This document shows, piece by piece, positions 53,401 through 61,533 of a stretch of DNA of 64,000 nucleotides. Positions within the stretch are counted from its first letter, which is position 1. The number at the start of each line of letters is the position of its first letter. This DNA is from Amycolatopsis sp. NBC_01480 (GTDB lineage: Bacteria > Actinomycetota > Actinomycetes > Mycobacteriales > Pseudonocardiaceae), in the NCBI RefSeq assembly GCF_036227205.1, contig NZ_CP109442.1:2790001-2854000 (forward strand). The letters are read 5' to 3'. The notes beneath the pieces are model-generated. The model made no database searches. It saw only the letters and a list, made by a program, of their open reading frames with translations, and had not been told where the DNA came from. The position numbers and the translations under genes are program-made.

Positions 53401-54463
53401 CCTTCGGGCCGCCGGGCAGCGCGCCGGTGACGTCGAGCAGCACCACGTTGCGCAGGCCCGCGCCGAGCAGCCGTGAGGACTCGGGCAGCGACGCCATGTG
53501 CGCCACGATCACCACCATCGGCTCAGTGGTGGTGGGGCCGACGGACTTGTCGTGGTCGTCGCGGTCGGCGACGTCCTCGCCGAGGATGTCCATCAGCTCG
53601 TCGTGGTCCGAAGCCAGCAGCCGCAACGGGCCCGCGGCGTCGCGCAGCGTCGGGTGGTTGTTGTGCGGCAACCACTTCACCCAGTCCCACTGCGACTGCG
53701 CGGCCTCGGTGGTGAGCACCGCGACCCGCAGCTCGTCCGGCGACTGGAAGGTGACCAGCTGCGCCAGCATCGCCCGGGCCAGCCCGACGGCGGCCTCGGG
53801 GTCGCCGTCGAACTCGACGCTGGTGAAGCTGCGCAGGCCCACCGCCGTCGGGATGCCCGAGAGCGTCCGGTAGGTCTCGGTGAACCGGCGCAGCGAAATC
53901 GCCGACAGCGGCTCGAGGTCCTCGATCGGCTTCGTCACCGGCGGGACCAGCTCCAGCGCCGACTGCTGCGAGCCGAGGCCGATCCGCACCCGGCCGAAGT
54001 CCTCGTGGCTGACCCGTCGCTCCCACAGCCGCGGGCCCATCGCCAGCGACCACAGCGAATCCGGCGACGGGTTGTTCCACGCCACCGCCCGGCGCTGCTG
54101 CTCCGCCGTCGAACGGGCCCGGCCGCGCACCTGTGTGATGTAGCGGAGGTAGTCCCGGCGCTCGGCGCGCATCTTGCGCTTGCGCTCGCCCGCCGAACGC
54201 GTCAGCTGGCCGAGGCTCATCGCCATCATCGAGACGCCCATGCCGCCGCCGAGCACGTAGGTCATCGGCGAGCTGCCGCCGACCCCGGAGAACGACAGCA
54301 CCATCACCATCGACCCGATGCCCATCGGCAGCATCATCAGCAGCGAGTTGAAGTCCCGCGCCGCCGGCTCGGCGAGCACCGGCGGCTCCTGCAGCTCTTC
54401 CTGCCCCTCGGGCAGCTCGGGACCCGCTGCCCGCGGCCCGCGCTTGACGGTTTCCGTGCTCAC
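50462..54463 (-). CDS. eccC: EccC, ESX FtsK/SpoIIIE-type ATPase (fused Ca-Cb)
   Basis: The 1333-residue protein is the motor of the ESX complex. Two membrane helices lie near 40-85, followed by a DUF-type stalk, then three ATPase modules: GATGSGKS at 476-483 with LFLVVDEFSELL after it, GGPQTGKS at 839-846, and GDNETGKT at 1121-1128 with FFVVDDYQLL. All three keep the P-loop Lys. It is the single-chain form, in contrast to split EccCa/EccCb. The GTG at 54463 follows GAAGGAGGTG. It recognises export signals on WXG substrates through the last ATPase module in known systems. Confidence 0.95.
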   Translation of the reverse strand: MSTETVKRGPRAAGPELPEGQEELQEPPVLAEPAARDFNSLLMMLPMGIGSMVMVLSFSGVGGSSPMTYVLGGGMGVSMMAMSLGQLTRSAGERKRKMRAERRDYLRYITQVRGRARSTAEQQRRAVAWNNPSPDSLWSLAMGPRLWERRVSHEDFGRVRIGLGSQQSALELVPPVTKPIEDLEPLSAISLRRFTETYRTLSGIPTAVGLRSFTSVEFDGDPEAAVGLARAMLAQLVTFQSPDELRVAVLTTEAAQSQWDWVKWLPHNNHPTLRDAAGPLRLLASDHDELMDILGEDVADRDDHDKSVGPTTTEPMVVIVAHMASLPESSRLLGAGLRNVVLLDVTGALPGGPKVLRLSTKDDRVEFPAGTGVGSAIRDELSVVQAEGLARLLAPKRTSGTLEIADQPLESDFGLTALLNIRDVYSFDVPAQWRPRAVQRARMSVPIGVTEEGEIVELDLKESAQGGMGPHGMLIGATGSGKSELLRTLVLGLAATHSSEILNFVLVDFKGGATFLGMDKLPHTSAMITNLADELPLVDRMQDSLNGEMVRRQEQLRASGHPSLFEYEKARAAGEQLAPMPTLFLVVDEFSELLSAKPEFMELFVSVGRLGRSLGVHLLLASQRLDEGRIHRVEGHLSYRIALRTFSSMESRSVIGAGSAYELPSEPGNGYLKIDTTNLVRFKAAYVSGPVPAGSGEGAAVDAARVSREVVPFFTQARPVRLIIRDDEIGESAEKSEEDIHENAGPTGPTLADVFVERLTGAGPAARQVWLPPLAESPSLDSLLPSVLPDPVRGMTVQDPAHHGRLRVPMGMIDRPFEQVRELLLADLSGAAGHVAVVGGPQTGKSTLVRTLVLALAMTHTPDEVQFYGLDFGGGGIMSISGLPHVGSVATRLERDRVVRTIEEISQIMEYRENVFSERGIESMEVYRQLRRRGRLEDSFGDVFLVIDGWFSLKNDYNELEAKIGELASRGLSFGIHVVIASTRWSEIRPYLRDLLQTRFELRLGDPMESEIGSRKAKTVPNQPGRGMTPDGLHFLAGLPRMDGSSATDDLAAATKAVAEEVHTFWPGRKAPSVRMLPSTLPITELPRPDGDLRMALGQDEQRLLPVWQNFEATPHLLVFGDNETGKTNLLRLSLRSILSRYQPAEAKIVLADPSRMLDAEVPEAYRVGYATTSEALQELAKQASVSLSPRVPDQSITADRLKRRDWWTGPRLFFVVDDYQLLTTGMGSPLEPLLSLLAQGAYIGFHLIVARSTSGAMRALSDPVIRRIWELGSPGIVFSYPKEEGKFLGEATPRKLPPGRAQLVTRRGVKLMQTGYVPTSADADQPLAGGLR

Positions 54464-54491
54464 CAGTGCACCTCCTTCATCGGTCGGACCC

Positions 54492-57400
54492 TCACTCCAA
54501 GACGCCGGACGGCTTGCTCGCCGGGCCGCCCCACGCGTTGCCGTCCTGGCTCAGCAGGTCGGCCATGGTGCGCTCTTCTTCCTCTTCGCCGTCCGCGGGA
54601 GTGTCCTTTTCGGACACCTCCGGTTCCGGCTCCGGCGGCGGGCCGTCACCGCAGGTGGGCAGCTCGTCCGGGATGAACTCGCCCTGCCCGGACCGCAGCC
54701 GCTGGTAGGTCGCGCGCGGCGCCTCGGCGTCCTCGGCGGGACGCCACGGCTCGTCGGTGCGCTCCACCAGGTCGGTGGTCAAGTCCTCTTCGCGCTCCGC
54801 GGGCTGGACCGGCATCGACGCGGGCAGCAGGCCGGGGAGGAACTCCGCCGTCCCGACGTCCCACGCCGAGGTGTCGTCGGCCTCCGCGGGCTGGACCACG
54901 GCGATCCGCACGATGCCGTCGGACGGGCCGTCGCCCGGCATGGCCTTGTCCCGACGGTCACGCGACGGCTCACCCGGGTCCGCGACGCCCCAGCCGGGCT
55001 GGACGAACGGCGTCACTGGAACGTCCGAAGTGGACTGATGCTCGACCGGCTGCGTGCCCCAGCCCGGAACCGCGGCGGGCGGCTGGGCGGACCAGCCGGT
55101 GCCGGGCGGCGTCTCGGACACCGCGGACGGGTCGCCGACGGCCGGAACCGGTCCGCTCGACCACGGTTCGGACACGCCGTTCAGCAGCCCCGCGGAATCG
55201 GGACGCTCGACCGCGGAACCGTTGGCGGCAGCGCCGGCCGGCGGCGGGCTCATCGGCATGCCCGGTGCGGCCGTCGGAACGCCCGGGGTGGGCGGGAAGG
55301 CCGTCAGGTCGCTGGGGCTAGTGAGGTCGCCAGGGTTCGTCGCCGCGGCGAGATCCGCGGTCCCCGGGTCGCCCGAGGCCCACGACGCCGCCTGCAACGG
55401 CGGGGTGTCACCGAACGAACTCGGGTCGCCGACTCCGTTCGCGGTGCTCGCGTTCCACGGCTCGTTCACGCCACCGAGCAGACCGGCGGAGTCGGGGCGT
55501 TCGGCACCGGAACCGTTGGCACCAGCACCACCCGCGCCCATCCCGCCCGGCGGCATCATCGGCGAGCTCGCGCTCTGCTGACCGTTCGGAATCTGCTCGT
55601 TGAGCCCCGGCGGAGCGACGAACTCGTTCGGGTTCAGGCCCTTGATGTCACCAAGACCCGAATCCGCACCACTGAGCCCGTTGGCGTCAGTGCCCGGCGG
55701 CGGAGCCCACGAAGCCGGGTTCAACGGCGGCGTCTCACCGAACGAACTCGGGTCGCCGATGCCGTCCGGCGTACTCGCGTTCCACGGCTCGTTCACACCA
55801 CCCAGCAGACCCGCCGAGTCCGGACGCTCAGCACTGGAACCGTTGGCACCAGCACCACCCGCGCCCATCCCGCCCGGCGGCATCATCGGCGAACTCGCGC
55901 TCTGCTGCCCGCCCGGAAGCTGCTGCCCGTTCGAGTTCAGCCCGGGCGGAGCGACGAACTGGCTCGGGTCAAGACCCTTGATGTCACCAAGACCCGGGTC
56001 GGAGCCGGTGGCGCCGCCCAGCCCGGTGCCCGCGCCGGTCAGGTTCGTGCCGACGTCCCCGGGCGGCGGAGCCCACGAAGCCGGGTTCAACGGCGGCGTC
56101 TCACCGAACGAACTCGGGTCGCCGATACCGTCCGGCGTACTCGCGTTCCACGGCTCGTTCACGCCACCCAGCAGCCCCGCCGAGTCCGGACGCTCGGCGC
56201 TGGAACCGTTGGCACCAGCACCACCGGCACCCATTCCGCCCGGCGGCATCATCGGCGAACCGGGGCCCTGCTGACCGCCGGGAAGCTGCTGCCCGTTGAG
56301 GTTCTGGTCGTTCAACCCCGGCGGCGGCACGAACTGGCTCGGGTCAAGGCCCTTGATGTCACCGAGGCCCGACGGCCCGGAGCCGGTGCTACCGAGGCCA
56401 TTGATCCCGCTCGTGCCGGGACCGCCGGTTCCACTGCCGCCGGTGCCGACGTCCCCGGGCGGCGGGGCCCAGGACGCCGGGTTCAGCGGCGGCGTCTGGC
56501 CGAGCGCGTTCGGGTCGCCGATGCCGTTCGGCGGATTCGGGATCCACGGCTTGTCGATGCCGCCCAGCAGGCCCGAGGAGTCGGGCCGCTCGGCACCGGA
56601 ACCGTTGCCGCCGGCGCCACCCGCGCCCATGCCGCCCGGCGGCATCATCGGCATGCCGCCGCCCTTGGTGTCACCGGGCGGGTTCTGCAGGCTCGGCGGC
56701 AGCTGGGCCGGGTTGAGCGCGTTGTTGGTGAGCCCGTTGGTGTTGCCGAGGCCGTTCGCGCCACCGAGCCCATTGCTGCCACCGAGGTCTCCCGGCGGCC
56801 CGCCGAGCGACGGCGACTTGATGTTGCCGAGCCCGTTGCTGCCCAGCCCGTTGGTGCCACCGAGGCCGTTGCTGCCGCCGGTGTCGCCGGGCGGACCGTT
56901 GAGCGCGGGCGGCTTGATGTCGCCGAGGCCCTTGGTGTTGTCCTTCGCACCGGGTCCGCTGCCGGGCCCGCTGCCGGGCGGCGCCGGGATGTTCGGCGAC
57001 GTCAGCGGCGGGATCGCGCCGGGGCCACTCCCCGGGCCGCCACCGGTGTCTCCGGGCGGCGGCGGGATCGACGCCGGGTTGGTGCCGGGGCCGCTGCCGG
57101 GACCGGAGCCCGGCGGGGGGCTCACGGCGAGGTTCTTGAACGGCGGCGGCGTGCCACCGCCACCGCCCGGGCCGCCACCCGTGTCACCGGGCGGAGGCGG
57201 GACGTTGGCGCTGTTCAACGGCGGCGGGGTGCCACCCCCACCCGGGCCGCCACCGGTGCCACCGGGGGGCGGCGGGACGTTCGGCGGCGGCACGTTGCCA
57301 CCGCCGGGCGGCGGCACGTTCGGGGGCGGCGGCGCGACGGGCGGCGGAGTGGGCGGGGGGACCGCCGGGGGCGGAGGAGCGTCCGGCGGCGGCGGGACGG

Positions 57401-58136
57401 GCGGCGGCGGGGGCGGTACCGGGGGCGGCGGCATGTCTCCGCCACCACCACCGGGAGGAGGCGGCGTCGAGGAGGTGTTGCTGGCCGTGCTGAACGAGTG
57501 GTACTTGCCGGACAGCTGGTCGCCGACCTTGCGCATGTCGTTGGTCATCATCTCGACCGCGTCCGGGAACTGCGAGATGTACGCGCGCCCGTCGTTGAGC
57601 ACCTTGCCGCGCTCGATCACCTGCTGGGCGTAGTAGCTGTCGATGTAGCGCAGGGTGTTCTGGGCCCACTGGAGGTACGCGGCGGAGTTGACGAGCTGGG
57701 TCGGGACGTTGCGCCCGCCGTTGCCGCCGTCGGTGATCTGGTGCACCAGGCCGTCGAACTTCGCGGCCATGTTGTCCATCATGGTCTTGAAGTTGGTGGC
57801 CGCGGTGCCCTTCCACGGGCCGTCGCCGCCGGCCAGCGCCGCGGTCTGGTCCTTGATCGCCTGCGAGACCATGGCGAGGTTGAGCTGGGTGGTCTGGAAA
57901 ACCCCGGCGGCGGCCTGCAAGGACTGCCAGTTCACGTTGGAGTAGGCCTGGTCCGCCTGGGCCTGGCCCGGCGCCATCGAGCCGCCGCCGAGGATTGCCG
58001 CCTCGATCTGTTTCCAGGTCATGCCGGCGAAGTCCTTGCTCGGATCACCGGTGGAGTTCGTCGGCGTGGTGCTGGAGTCAGGCCAGACACCGTTGTCGTC
58101 GCTCGTGAACCCTTTGCTGTTGTTGTCGTCTGCCAT
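54492..58136 (-). CDS. Large WXG/PPE-like protein with Pro/Gly-rich repeat tail
   Basis: The 1214-residue protein has a helical head (~30-210) with MTWKQIEAAIL, GPWKGTAATNFKTMMDNMAA and WAQNTLRYIDSYYAQQ, similar to WXG100/PPE-like ESX substrates. From ~220 it is very rich in Pro and Gly, then carries four long repeats of ~108-130 residues (ERPDSAGLLGGVNEPWNAST, DGIGDPSSFGETPPLNPASW). The last ~180 residues are acidic. It may be exported and form an extracellular or cell-surface stalk; that is inference. The GC-rich repeats also leave long open frames on the opposite strand that are not genes. Confidence 0.75.
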   Translation of the reverse strand: MADDNNSKGFTSDDNGVWPDSSTTPTNSTGDPSKDFAGMTWKQIEAAILGGGSMAPGQAQADQAYSNVNWQSLQAAAGVFQTTQLNLAMVSQAIKDQTAALAGGDGPWKGTAATNFKTMMDNMAAKFDGLVHQITDGGNGGRNVPTQLVNSAAYLQWAQNTLRYIDSYYAQQVIERGKVLNDGRAYISQFPDAVEMMTNDMRKVGDQLSGKYHSFSTASNTSSTPPPPGGGGGDMPPPPVPPPPPPVPPPPDAPPPPAVPPPTPPPVAPPPPNVPPPGGGNVPPPNVPPPPGGTGGGPGGGGTPPPLNSANVPPPPGDTGGGPGGGGGTPPPFKNLAVSPPPGSGPGSGPGTNPASIPPPPGDTGGGPGSGPGAIPPLTSPNIPAPPGSGPGSGPGAKDNTKGLGDIKPPALNGPPGDTGGSNGLGGTNGLGSNGLGNIKSPSLGGPPGDLGGSNGLGGANGLGNTNGLTNNALNPAQLPPSLQNPPGDTKGGGMPMMPPGGMGAGGAGGNGSGAERPDSSGLLGGIDKPWIPNPPNGIGDPNALGQTPPLNPASWAPPPGDVGTGGSGTGGPGTSGINGLGSTGSGPSGLGDIKGLDPSQFVPPPGLNDQNLNGQQLPGGQQGPGSPMMPPGGMGAGGAGANGSSAERPDSAGLLGGVNEPWNASTPDGIGDPSSFGETPPLNPASWAPPPGDVGTNLTGAGTGLGGATGSDPGLGDIKGLDPSQFVAPPGLNSNGQQLPGGQQSASSPMMPPGGMGAGGAGANGSSAERPDSAGLLGGVNEPWNASTPDGIGDPSSFGETPPLNPASWAPPPGTDANGLSGADSGLGDIKGLNPNEFVAPPGLNEQIPNGQQSASSPMMPPGGMGAGGAGANGSGAERPDSAGLLGGVNEPWNASTANGVGDPSSFGDTPPLQAASWASGDPGTADLAAATNPGDLTSPSDLTAFPPTPGVPTAAPGMPMSPPPAGAAANGSAVERPDSAGLLNGVSEPWSSGPVPAVGDPSAVSETPPGTGWSAQPPAAVPGWGTQPVEHQSTSDVPVTPFVQPGWGVADPGEPSRDRRDKAMPGDGPSDGIVRIAVVQPAEADDTSAWDVGTAEFLPGLLPASMPVQPAEREEDLTTDLVERTDEPWRPAEDAEAPRATYQRLRSGQGEFIPDELPTCGDGPPPEPEPEVSEKDTPADGEEEEERTMADLLSQDGNAWGGPASKPSGVLE
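55390..56640 (-). repeat. Long imperfect tandem repeats in the Pro/Gly-rich gene
   Basis: Four copies of a unit of about 320-390 bp lie in a row; the word coding for GDPSSFGETPPL recurs near 55408, 55731 and 56098 with a diverged copy near 56492. The middle two are almost identical at DNA level, which suggests recent duplication or gene conversion. Confidence 0.8.
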
Positions 58137-58192
58137 CGTCCCTCGTCAGCCTCGAAAACAACCTGGAAACCCACCGCCCGTCCCGGGATCGG

Positions 58193-58732
58193 TCAGCTGC
58201 GCTTCTGCCCCGCCCCGGTGATCTCCGAGCTGAGCTGACCGAAGTACTGGTTGTACTCATCGGTGGTCATCTTGTTGGCCTCGTCCGCGCTGTCGTACGC
58301 GTTCGCCGCCTTGGTCACCGCGTCCGCGGCGTCGTTCAGCGCGGTCACCAGGTCCTGCACCGTGGTACGGGTGGTGTCCCGGAGCCCGCCCTCGCCGACG
58401 ATCGGCTGGATGAGCTTGTCGTGCGCCGTGGCGAAAACGCCCGGCTTGATGTTCACGCCGTCGAGGTCGGCGGGGATGTTGGCCAGCGGGCCCTCGGCCA
58501 GCGTCCGCATGTTGTCCGCGAAGGTGCGCATCGCCTGGGTGTTGACTGTGGTCACGCCCTTGCCCGGGTGCTCGGAGCCGCCCGGGACCGCGGGCGGGGC
58601 GCCGACGTCGCCGGTCGGGATCCACTGGTTGCCCGGGTCCGGGGGAGTCTGGTCCCCCGGGCTGGTGAACGGGCCCTTGGGCTTGTCGTCGGCCGGGGGC
58701 GGAAGCGTCCCGTCCAGAGTGCCGTACGTCAT
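58193..58732 (-). CDS. ESX substrate-like helical protein
   Basis: The 179-residue protein has a Pro/Gly-rich first third (TLPPPADDKPKGPFTSPGDQ) and a helical remainder with TQAMRTFADNMRTLAEGPLA and TTVQDLVTALNDAADAVTKA. It contains ANAYDSADEA, in which YDSAD fits the ESX export motif YxxxD/E. There is no WXG loop; it may pair with one of the neighbours or be an export partner of the 1214-residue protein encoded 56 nt downstream. Confidence 0.65.
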   Translation of the reverse strand: MTYGTLDGTLPPPADDKPKGPFTSPGDQTPPDPGNQWIPTGDVGAPPAVPGGSEHPGKGVTTVNTQAMRTFADNMRTLAEGPLANIPADLDGVNIKPGVFATAHDKLIQPIVGEGGLRDTTRTTVQDLVTALNDAADAVTKAANAYDSADEANKMTTDEYNQYFGQLSSEITGAGQKRS

Positions 58733-58771
58733 GGCTGCTGATCACTGTCCTTTCGGGTCTCGGGCCGGACA

Positions 58772-58800
58772 CCCGGGGGCGCGGCCGCCGCGCCCCCGGG
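58772..58800. terminator. Attenuator-like hairpin after the EsxA-like gene
   Basis: CCCGGGGGCGCGG pairs with CCGCGCCCCCGGG around a 3-nt loop, a 13-bp GC-only stem. It lies in the 85-bp gap between the EsxA-like gene and the rest of the leftward operon. No T-run follows, so partial termination or 3'-end stabilisation of an esxBA message is more likely than complete termination. Confidence 0.6.
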
Positions 58801-58817
58801 AGCCCGCGCCGCCGGCA

Positions 58818-59117
58818 TCAGCGCTGGGCGAACCGCTGCGCGTTGCTGCCCTCGGTCGTGGACGTGCCTTCGTTGATCGTGGCGAGCGTCCGGCCCGCGG
58901 CGTCGAGCGCCTGCGGCAGGGTCAGCGCCTGCTGGTGGCACCACTCGTAGGTCGACTGGAACTCGTCGGCCGCGGCACCGGTCCAGTGCTCACGCTGAGC
59001 CTGGATGGTGGTGCGCATCTGGTCCAGCAGCTCGGTGATCTGGTTCGACTGCTGCTTCGCCTGCTCGACGGTGCTCTGCATTTCGGTGAAGCTGATGGTG
59101 AACTGGCCCAGAGCCAT
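58818..59117 (-). CDS. WXG100 family protein (EsxA-like)
   Basis: The 99-residue protein starts behind AGGAAAGG. It forms the helix-turn-helix hairpin of WXG100 proteins: TEMQSTVEQAKQQSNQITEL, a turn with EHWTGAAADEFQSTYEWCHQ (W-T-G), and a second helix TLPQALDAAGRTLATINE. Partner proteins of this type heterodimerise and are the main ESX substrates. It is 40 nt after the EsxB-like gene. No YxxxD/E tail is evident, so the partner probably carries the export signal. Confidence 0.9.
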   Translation of the reverse strand: MALGQFTISFTEMQSTVEQAKQQSNQITELLDQMRTTIQAQREHWTGAAADEFQSTYEWCHQQALTLPQALDAAGRTLATINEGTSTTEGSNAQRFAQR

Positions 59118-59156
59118 GGGGTTTTTCCTTTCCTGCGAACGGGGTTTGGAGGACGG

Positions 59157-59495
59157 TCAGAAGCCGGCGAGGCCGCCGCCGCCGATGACGGCAGCCTGGG
59201 CCTTGGCCTGCGAGGTGTTGTCCTCGTCGCGGGAGTCGTACTCGGCCGCGCCCTGGGTGACGTGCTCGGACAGCGTGGTGAGCCGCTGCACGATCGTCTT
59301 CACGGTCTGGTCGAAGGAGGCCATCGCCTGGTCGAACACCAGCGCGGCGTCCGACTGCCAGGTCGCGCGGAGGCTGTGCATGGTGGAGTCGACCTGACCG
59401 TTGACCCTGGTGATGCCGTCACCGGTGCTGGTGATGACGGACGCACCCTGGCGCATTACGCCAGAGTCGACCTTTGCGCCGTTCTGCGAAGCCAT
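59157..59495 (-). CDS. WXG100 family protein (EsxB-like) with YxxxD signal
   Basis: The 112-residue protein starts MASQNGAKVDSGVMRQGASV at an ATG behind GAGGAG; a reading to 59561 has no ribosome site. The two-helix hairpin has the turn RATWQSDAALVFDQAMASFD (a W-x-S/G variant, WQS). The C-terminus has AAEYDSRDEDN, where YDSRD fits the YxxxD/E signal that EccC recognises. It is the first gene of the leftward ESX operon and the likely partner of the EsxA-like protein. Confidence 0.88.
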   Translation of the reverse strand: MASQNGAKVDSGVMRQGASVITSTGDGITRVNGQVDSTMHSLRATWQSDAALVFDQAMASFDQTVKTIVQRLTTLSEHVTQGAAEYDSRDEDNTSQAKAQAAVIGGGGLAGF

Positions 59496-59832
59496 GTTTG
59501 TCTCCTCGGTTCGATCTGATCCAGATTTATCGACTTGTCGTCGAAACCGTTCACCGTCCACACGGAACTACCGCTGGGGCGGCTCATTGCGTTGTCGTAA
59601 CCCCGGGTACAGCCTCGCGAGAACCGGTCGGAGACGACGAGGTGACGGTAAGTGAGCCCTCGGCAGGTTGTCGCCACCCTGTTCCCTTCTGCACACACCC
59701 TCGCGGCCACACGGGCAACCCCGGACAAAAACGGACAGATCCGGAGATCTCCCAGCACAGCGACGGTTCGAAGGTTCTTGCAACCACGTTCGGTGCCCCT
59801 TTGTCCGCCGAGGTCTGCCTGCCCGCACTCGA
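59496..59832. other. Divergent intergenic region
   Basis: This 337-bp gap separates the start of the leftward ESX operon from the rightward hydrolase gene and must hold promoters for both. Reading leftward, GTGAAC-17 nt-GATAAA (about 59526-59554) is a weak candidate promoter ~35 nt before the EsxB-like ATG. No gene, tRNA or strong hairpin was seen. Confidence 0.5.
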
Positions 59833-60702
59833 ATGAAAGTGTCGGTGCCGGGCCGTAGAGTGCGAGAGGTGATCGACCAGCTCAGCATTCCGACCGAAGC
59901 CGGCGCCTTCGACGCGATCGCGGCCGGGCCCGAAGGCGGCCGCCCCGTCCTGCTCCTGCACGGCTTTCCCGAGGCCGCCGTCGAGTGGGAGCACCAGGTG
60001 GCGACCCTCGGCGTGCTCGGCTACCGCGCGGTGGCGCCGGACCAGCGGGGGTACTCGCCGTCGGTGCGCCCGGAGCAGCCGGCCGAGTACGGCATCACCA
60101 CCCTCGTCGAAGACGCCTTCGCCATCGCGGACCGGCTCGGTTGGCGCGAATTCGACCTCATCGGCCACGACTGGGGCGGCGCCGTCGCGTGGTGGGCGGC
60201 GGACGCGCACCCGGAGCGGCTGCGCAGCCTCGCCGTCGTCTCGACCCCGCACCCGGCCGCGCTCGCCGCGGCGATGAAAACGGACGAGGACCAGCACCTG
60301 CGCTCGGGCTACATGACCGAATGGCGGCAGACCCGGGTCACCGAGCAGCGGATGCTGGCCGACGGGGCGCGGGCGCTGCGCGACATCTTCGACCGCCGCG
60401 TGCCGCCGAGCAAGATCGACGAGTACGTGCAGCGGCTCTCGGAGCCGGGCGCGCTCACCGCCGCGCTCAACTGGTACCGCGCCGGCCGGCCGGGCGGGAA
60501 GATCGGCAAGATCTCCGTCCCGACGATGTACGTGTGGACGACCGAAGACGTGGCTTTTGGCTCTGTGGCGGCATTCGACACGGAGAACTGGGTGACCGGG
60601 CCGTACCGCTTCGAGATGCTCGAGGACGTCTCGCACTGGGTTGCGGAGGAGGCGCCGGAGGCCCTCACCTCACTGCTCGTCGAGCACCTCTCGGCGCACT
60701 GA
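59833..60702 (+). CDS. Alpha/beta hydrolase (epoxide hydrolase/haloalkane dehalogenase type)
   Basis: The 289-residue protein has LLLHGFPEAAVEWEHQ (oxyanion hole HGFP at 43-46), APDQRGYSPS and IGHDWGGAVAW with Asp113 as nucleophile, and DVSHWVAEEAPE near 270 with the catalytic His. An Asp nucleophile together with HGFP is typical of epoxide hydrolases and dehalogenases rather than Ser esterases. The substrate is unknown. An ATG at 59833 was used; a GTG at 59869 with GCGAGAG upstream is equally possible. It is divergent from the ESX operon and probably unrelated to it. Confidence 0.88.
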   Translation: MKVSVPGRRVREVIDQLSIPTEAGAFDAIAAGPEGGRPVLLLHGFPEAAVEWEHQVATLGVLGYRAVAPDQRGYSPSVRPEQPAEYGITTLVEDAFAIADRLGWREFDLIGHDWGGAVAWWAADAHPERLRSLAVVSTPHPAALAAAMKTDEDQHLRSGYMTEWRQTRVTEQRMLADGARALRDIFDRRVPPSKIDEYVQRLSEPGALTAALNWYRAGRPGGKIGKISVPTMYVWTTEDVAFGSVAAFDTENWVTGPYRFEMLEDVSHWVAEEAPEALTSLLVEHLSAH

Positions 60703-60864
60703 GTCCACTGTGGTCTTTATTTTTATGGAGTCCACTATGGACGTACTATATGGACAGTCACGGACAGTCCCCGTCCGCCACCCGAAGAGGGGAAACCCCT
60801 GCAGCCACCCGCATCGCGGTACCGCAGGCGGCCCGCGCTGGTGTTCAGTGTCCGGGTGGACACC

Positions 60865-61440
60865 ATGACGGAAACCGAATCCGAACGCGTCGTCTTCGTG
60901 ACTGAAGACGGCGTGCCCACCGGCGAGACCGGCCCGAAGCTCGCCAGCCACCACGCCGAGACGCGGCTGCACCTCGCGTTCTCCTGCTACGTGCTGCGCC
61001 GGTCCGACCAAGCCCTGCTGATCACGCAACGGGCGCAGGACAAGAAGGTGTGGCCGGGCGTCTGGACCAACAGCGTCTGCGGCCACCCGGCGCCGGGTGA
61101 GGCGCTGGAGGACGCCGTGCGCCGGCGGGCGGCGTACGAGATCGGGCTGCCGGAGCTGGCGGACCTGAGGTGCGTGCTGCCGTCCTACCGCTACCGGACT
61201 CCGCCGTTCGAGGGCATCGTGGAGAACGAGTTCTGCCCGGTGTTCGTCGCCTGGGCCGACCGCGACCCGGAGCCGAACCCGGCGGAAGTCGGCGGCTGGC
61301 GGTGGGTTTCCTGGGCCGATTACGCACAGTTGCTCCAAGATCCTGGTGCTGGTGTGAGTTACTGGGCCAAGGACCAGTACGCCCAGCTCAAGGCCGAGGA
61401 ACCGTTCTCGTTGCTGGGGCAACAGAACTTCGGTGCGTGA
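60865..61440 (+). CDS. idi: Isopentenyl-diphosphate delta-isomerase, type 1
   Basis: The 191-residue Nudix-fold enzyme interconverts IPP and DMAPP. Conserved blocks are LHLAFSCYVLR, WTNSVCGHPAPGE with the catalytic Cys in the CGHP motif, a Nudix-like helix EDAVRRRAAYEIGL, SYRYRTPPFEGIVENEFCPV with the catalytic Glu in ENE, and WRWVSW. The ATG at 60865 was chosen (MTETESERVVFVTEDG); an upstream ATG at 60841 would add eight residues. The gap before it (60703-60864) has two TCCACTRTGG words but no clear gene. Confidence 0.93.
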   Translation: MTETESERVVFVTEDGVPTGETGPKLASHHAETRLHLAFSCYVLRRSDQALLITQRAQDKKVWPGVWTNSVCGHPAPGEALEDAVRRRAAYEIGLPELADLRCVLPSYRYRTPPFEGIVENEFCPVFVAWADRDPEPNPAEVGGWRWVSWADYAQLLQDPGAGVSYWAKDQYAQLKAEEPFSLLGQQNFGA

Positions 61441-61533
61441 CAACCTCGGTCCGGCGTCGTCCACTTGAGCGATATTCGCGTCAGCCCGTACCGATACCTC
61501 AAGCGACCGCTCCTATAGGTCGACAACCATGAG

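Noticed and set aside
54318..58238. 1300-codon + strand frame opposite the Pro/Gly-rich ESX gene
   Set aside because: It mirrors the Pro/Gly-rich codons; the minus-strand reading has a WXG-type head, ribosome site and operon fit.
59584..60636. Leftward 350-codon frame opposite the hydrolase gene
   Set aside because: It is antisense to a hydrolase with intact catalytic motifs and has Arg/His-rich composition.
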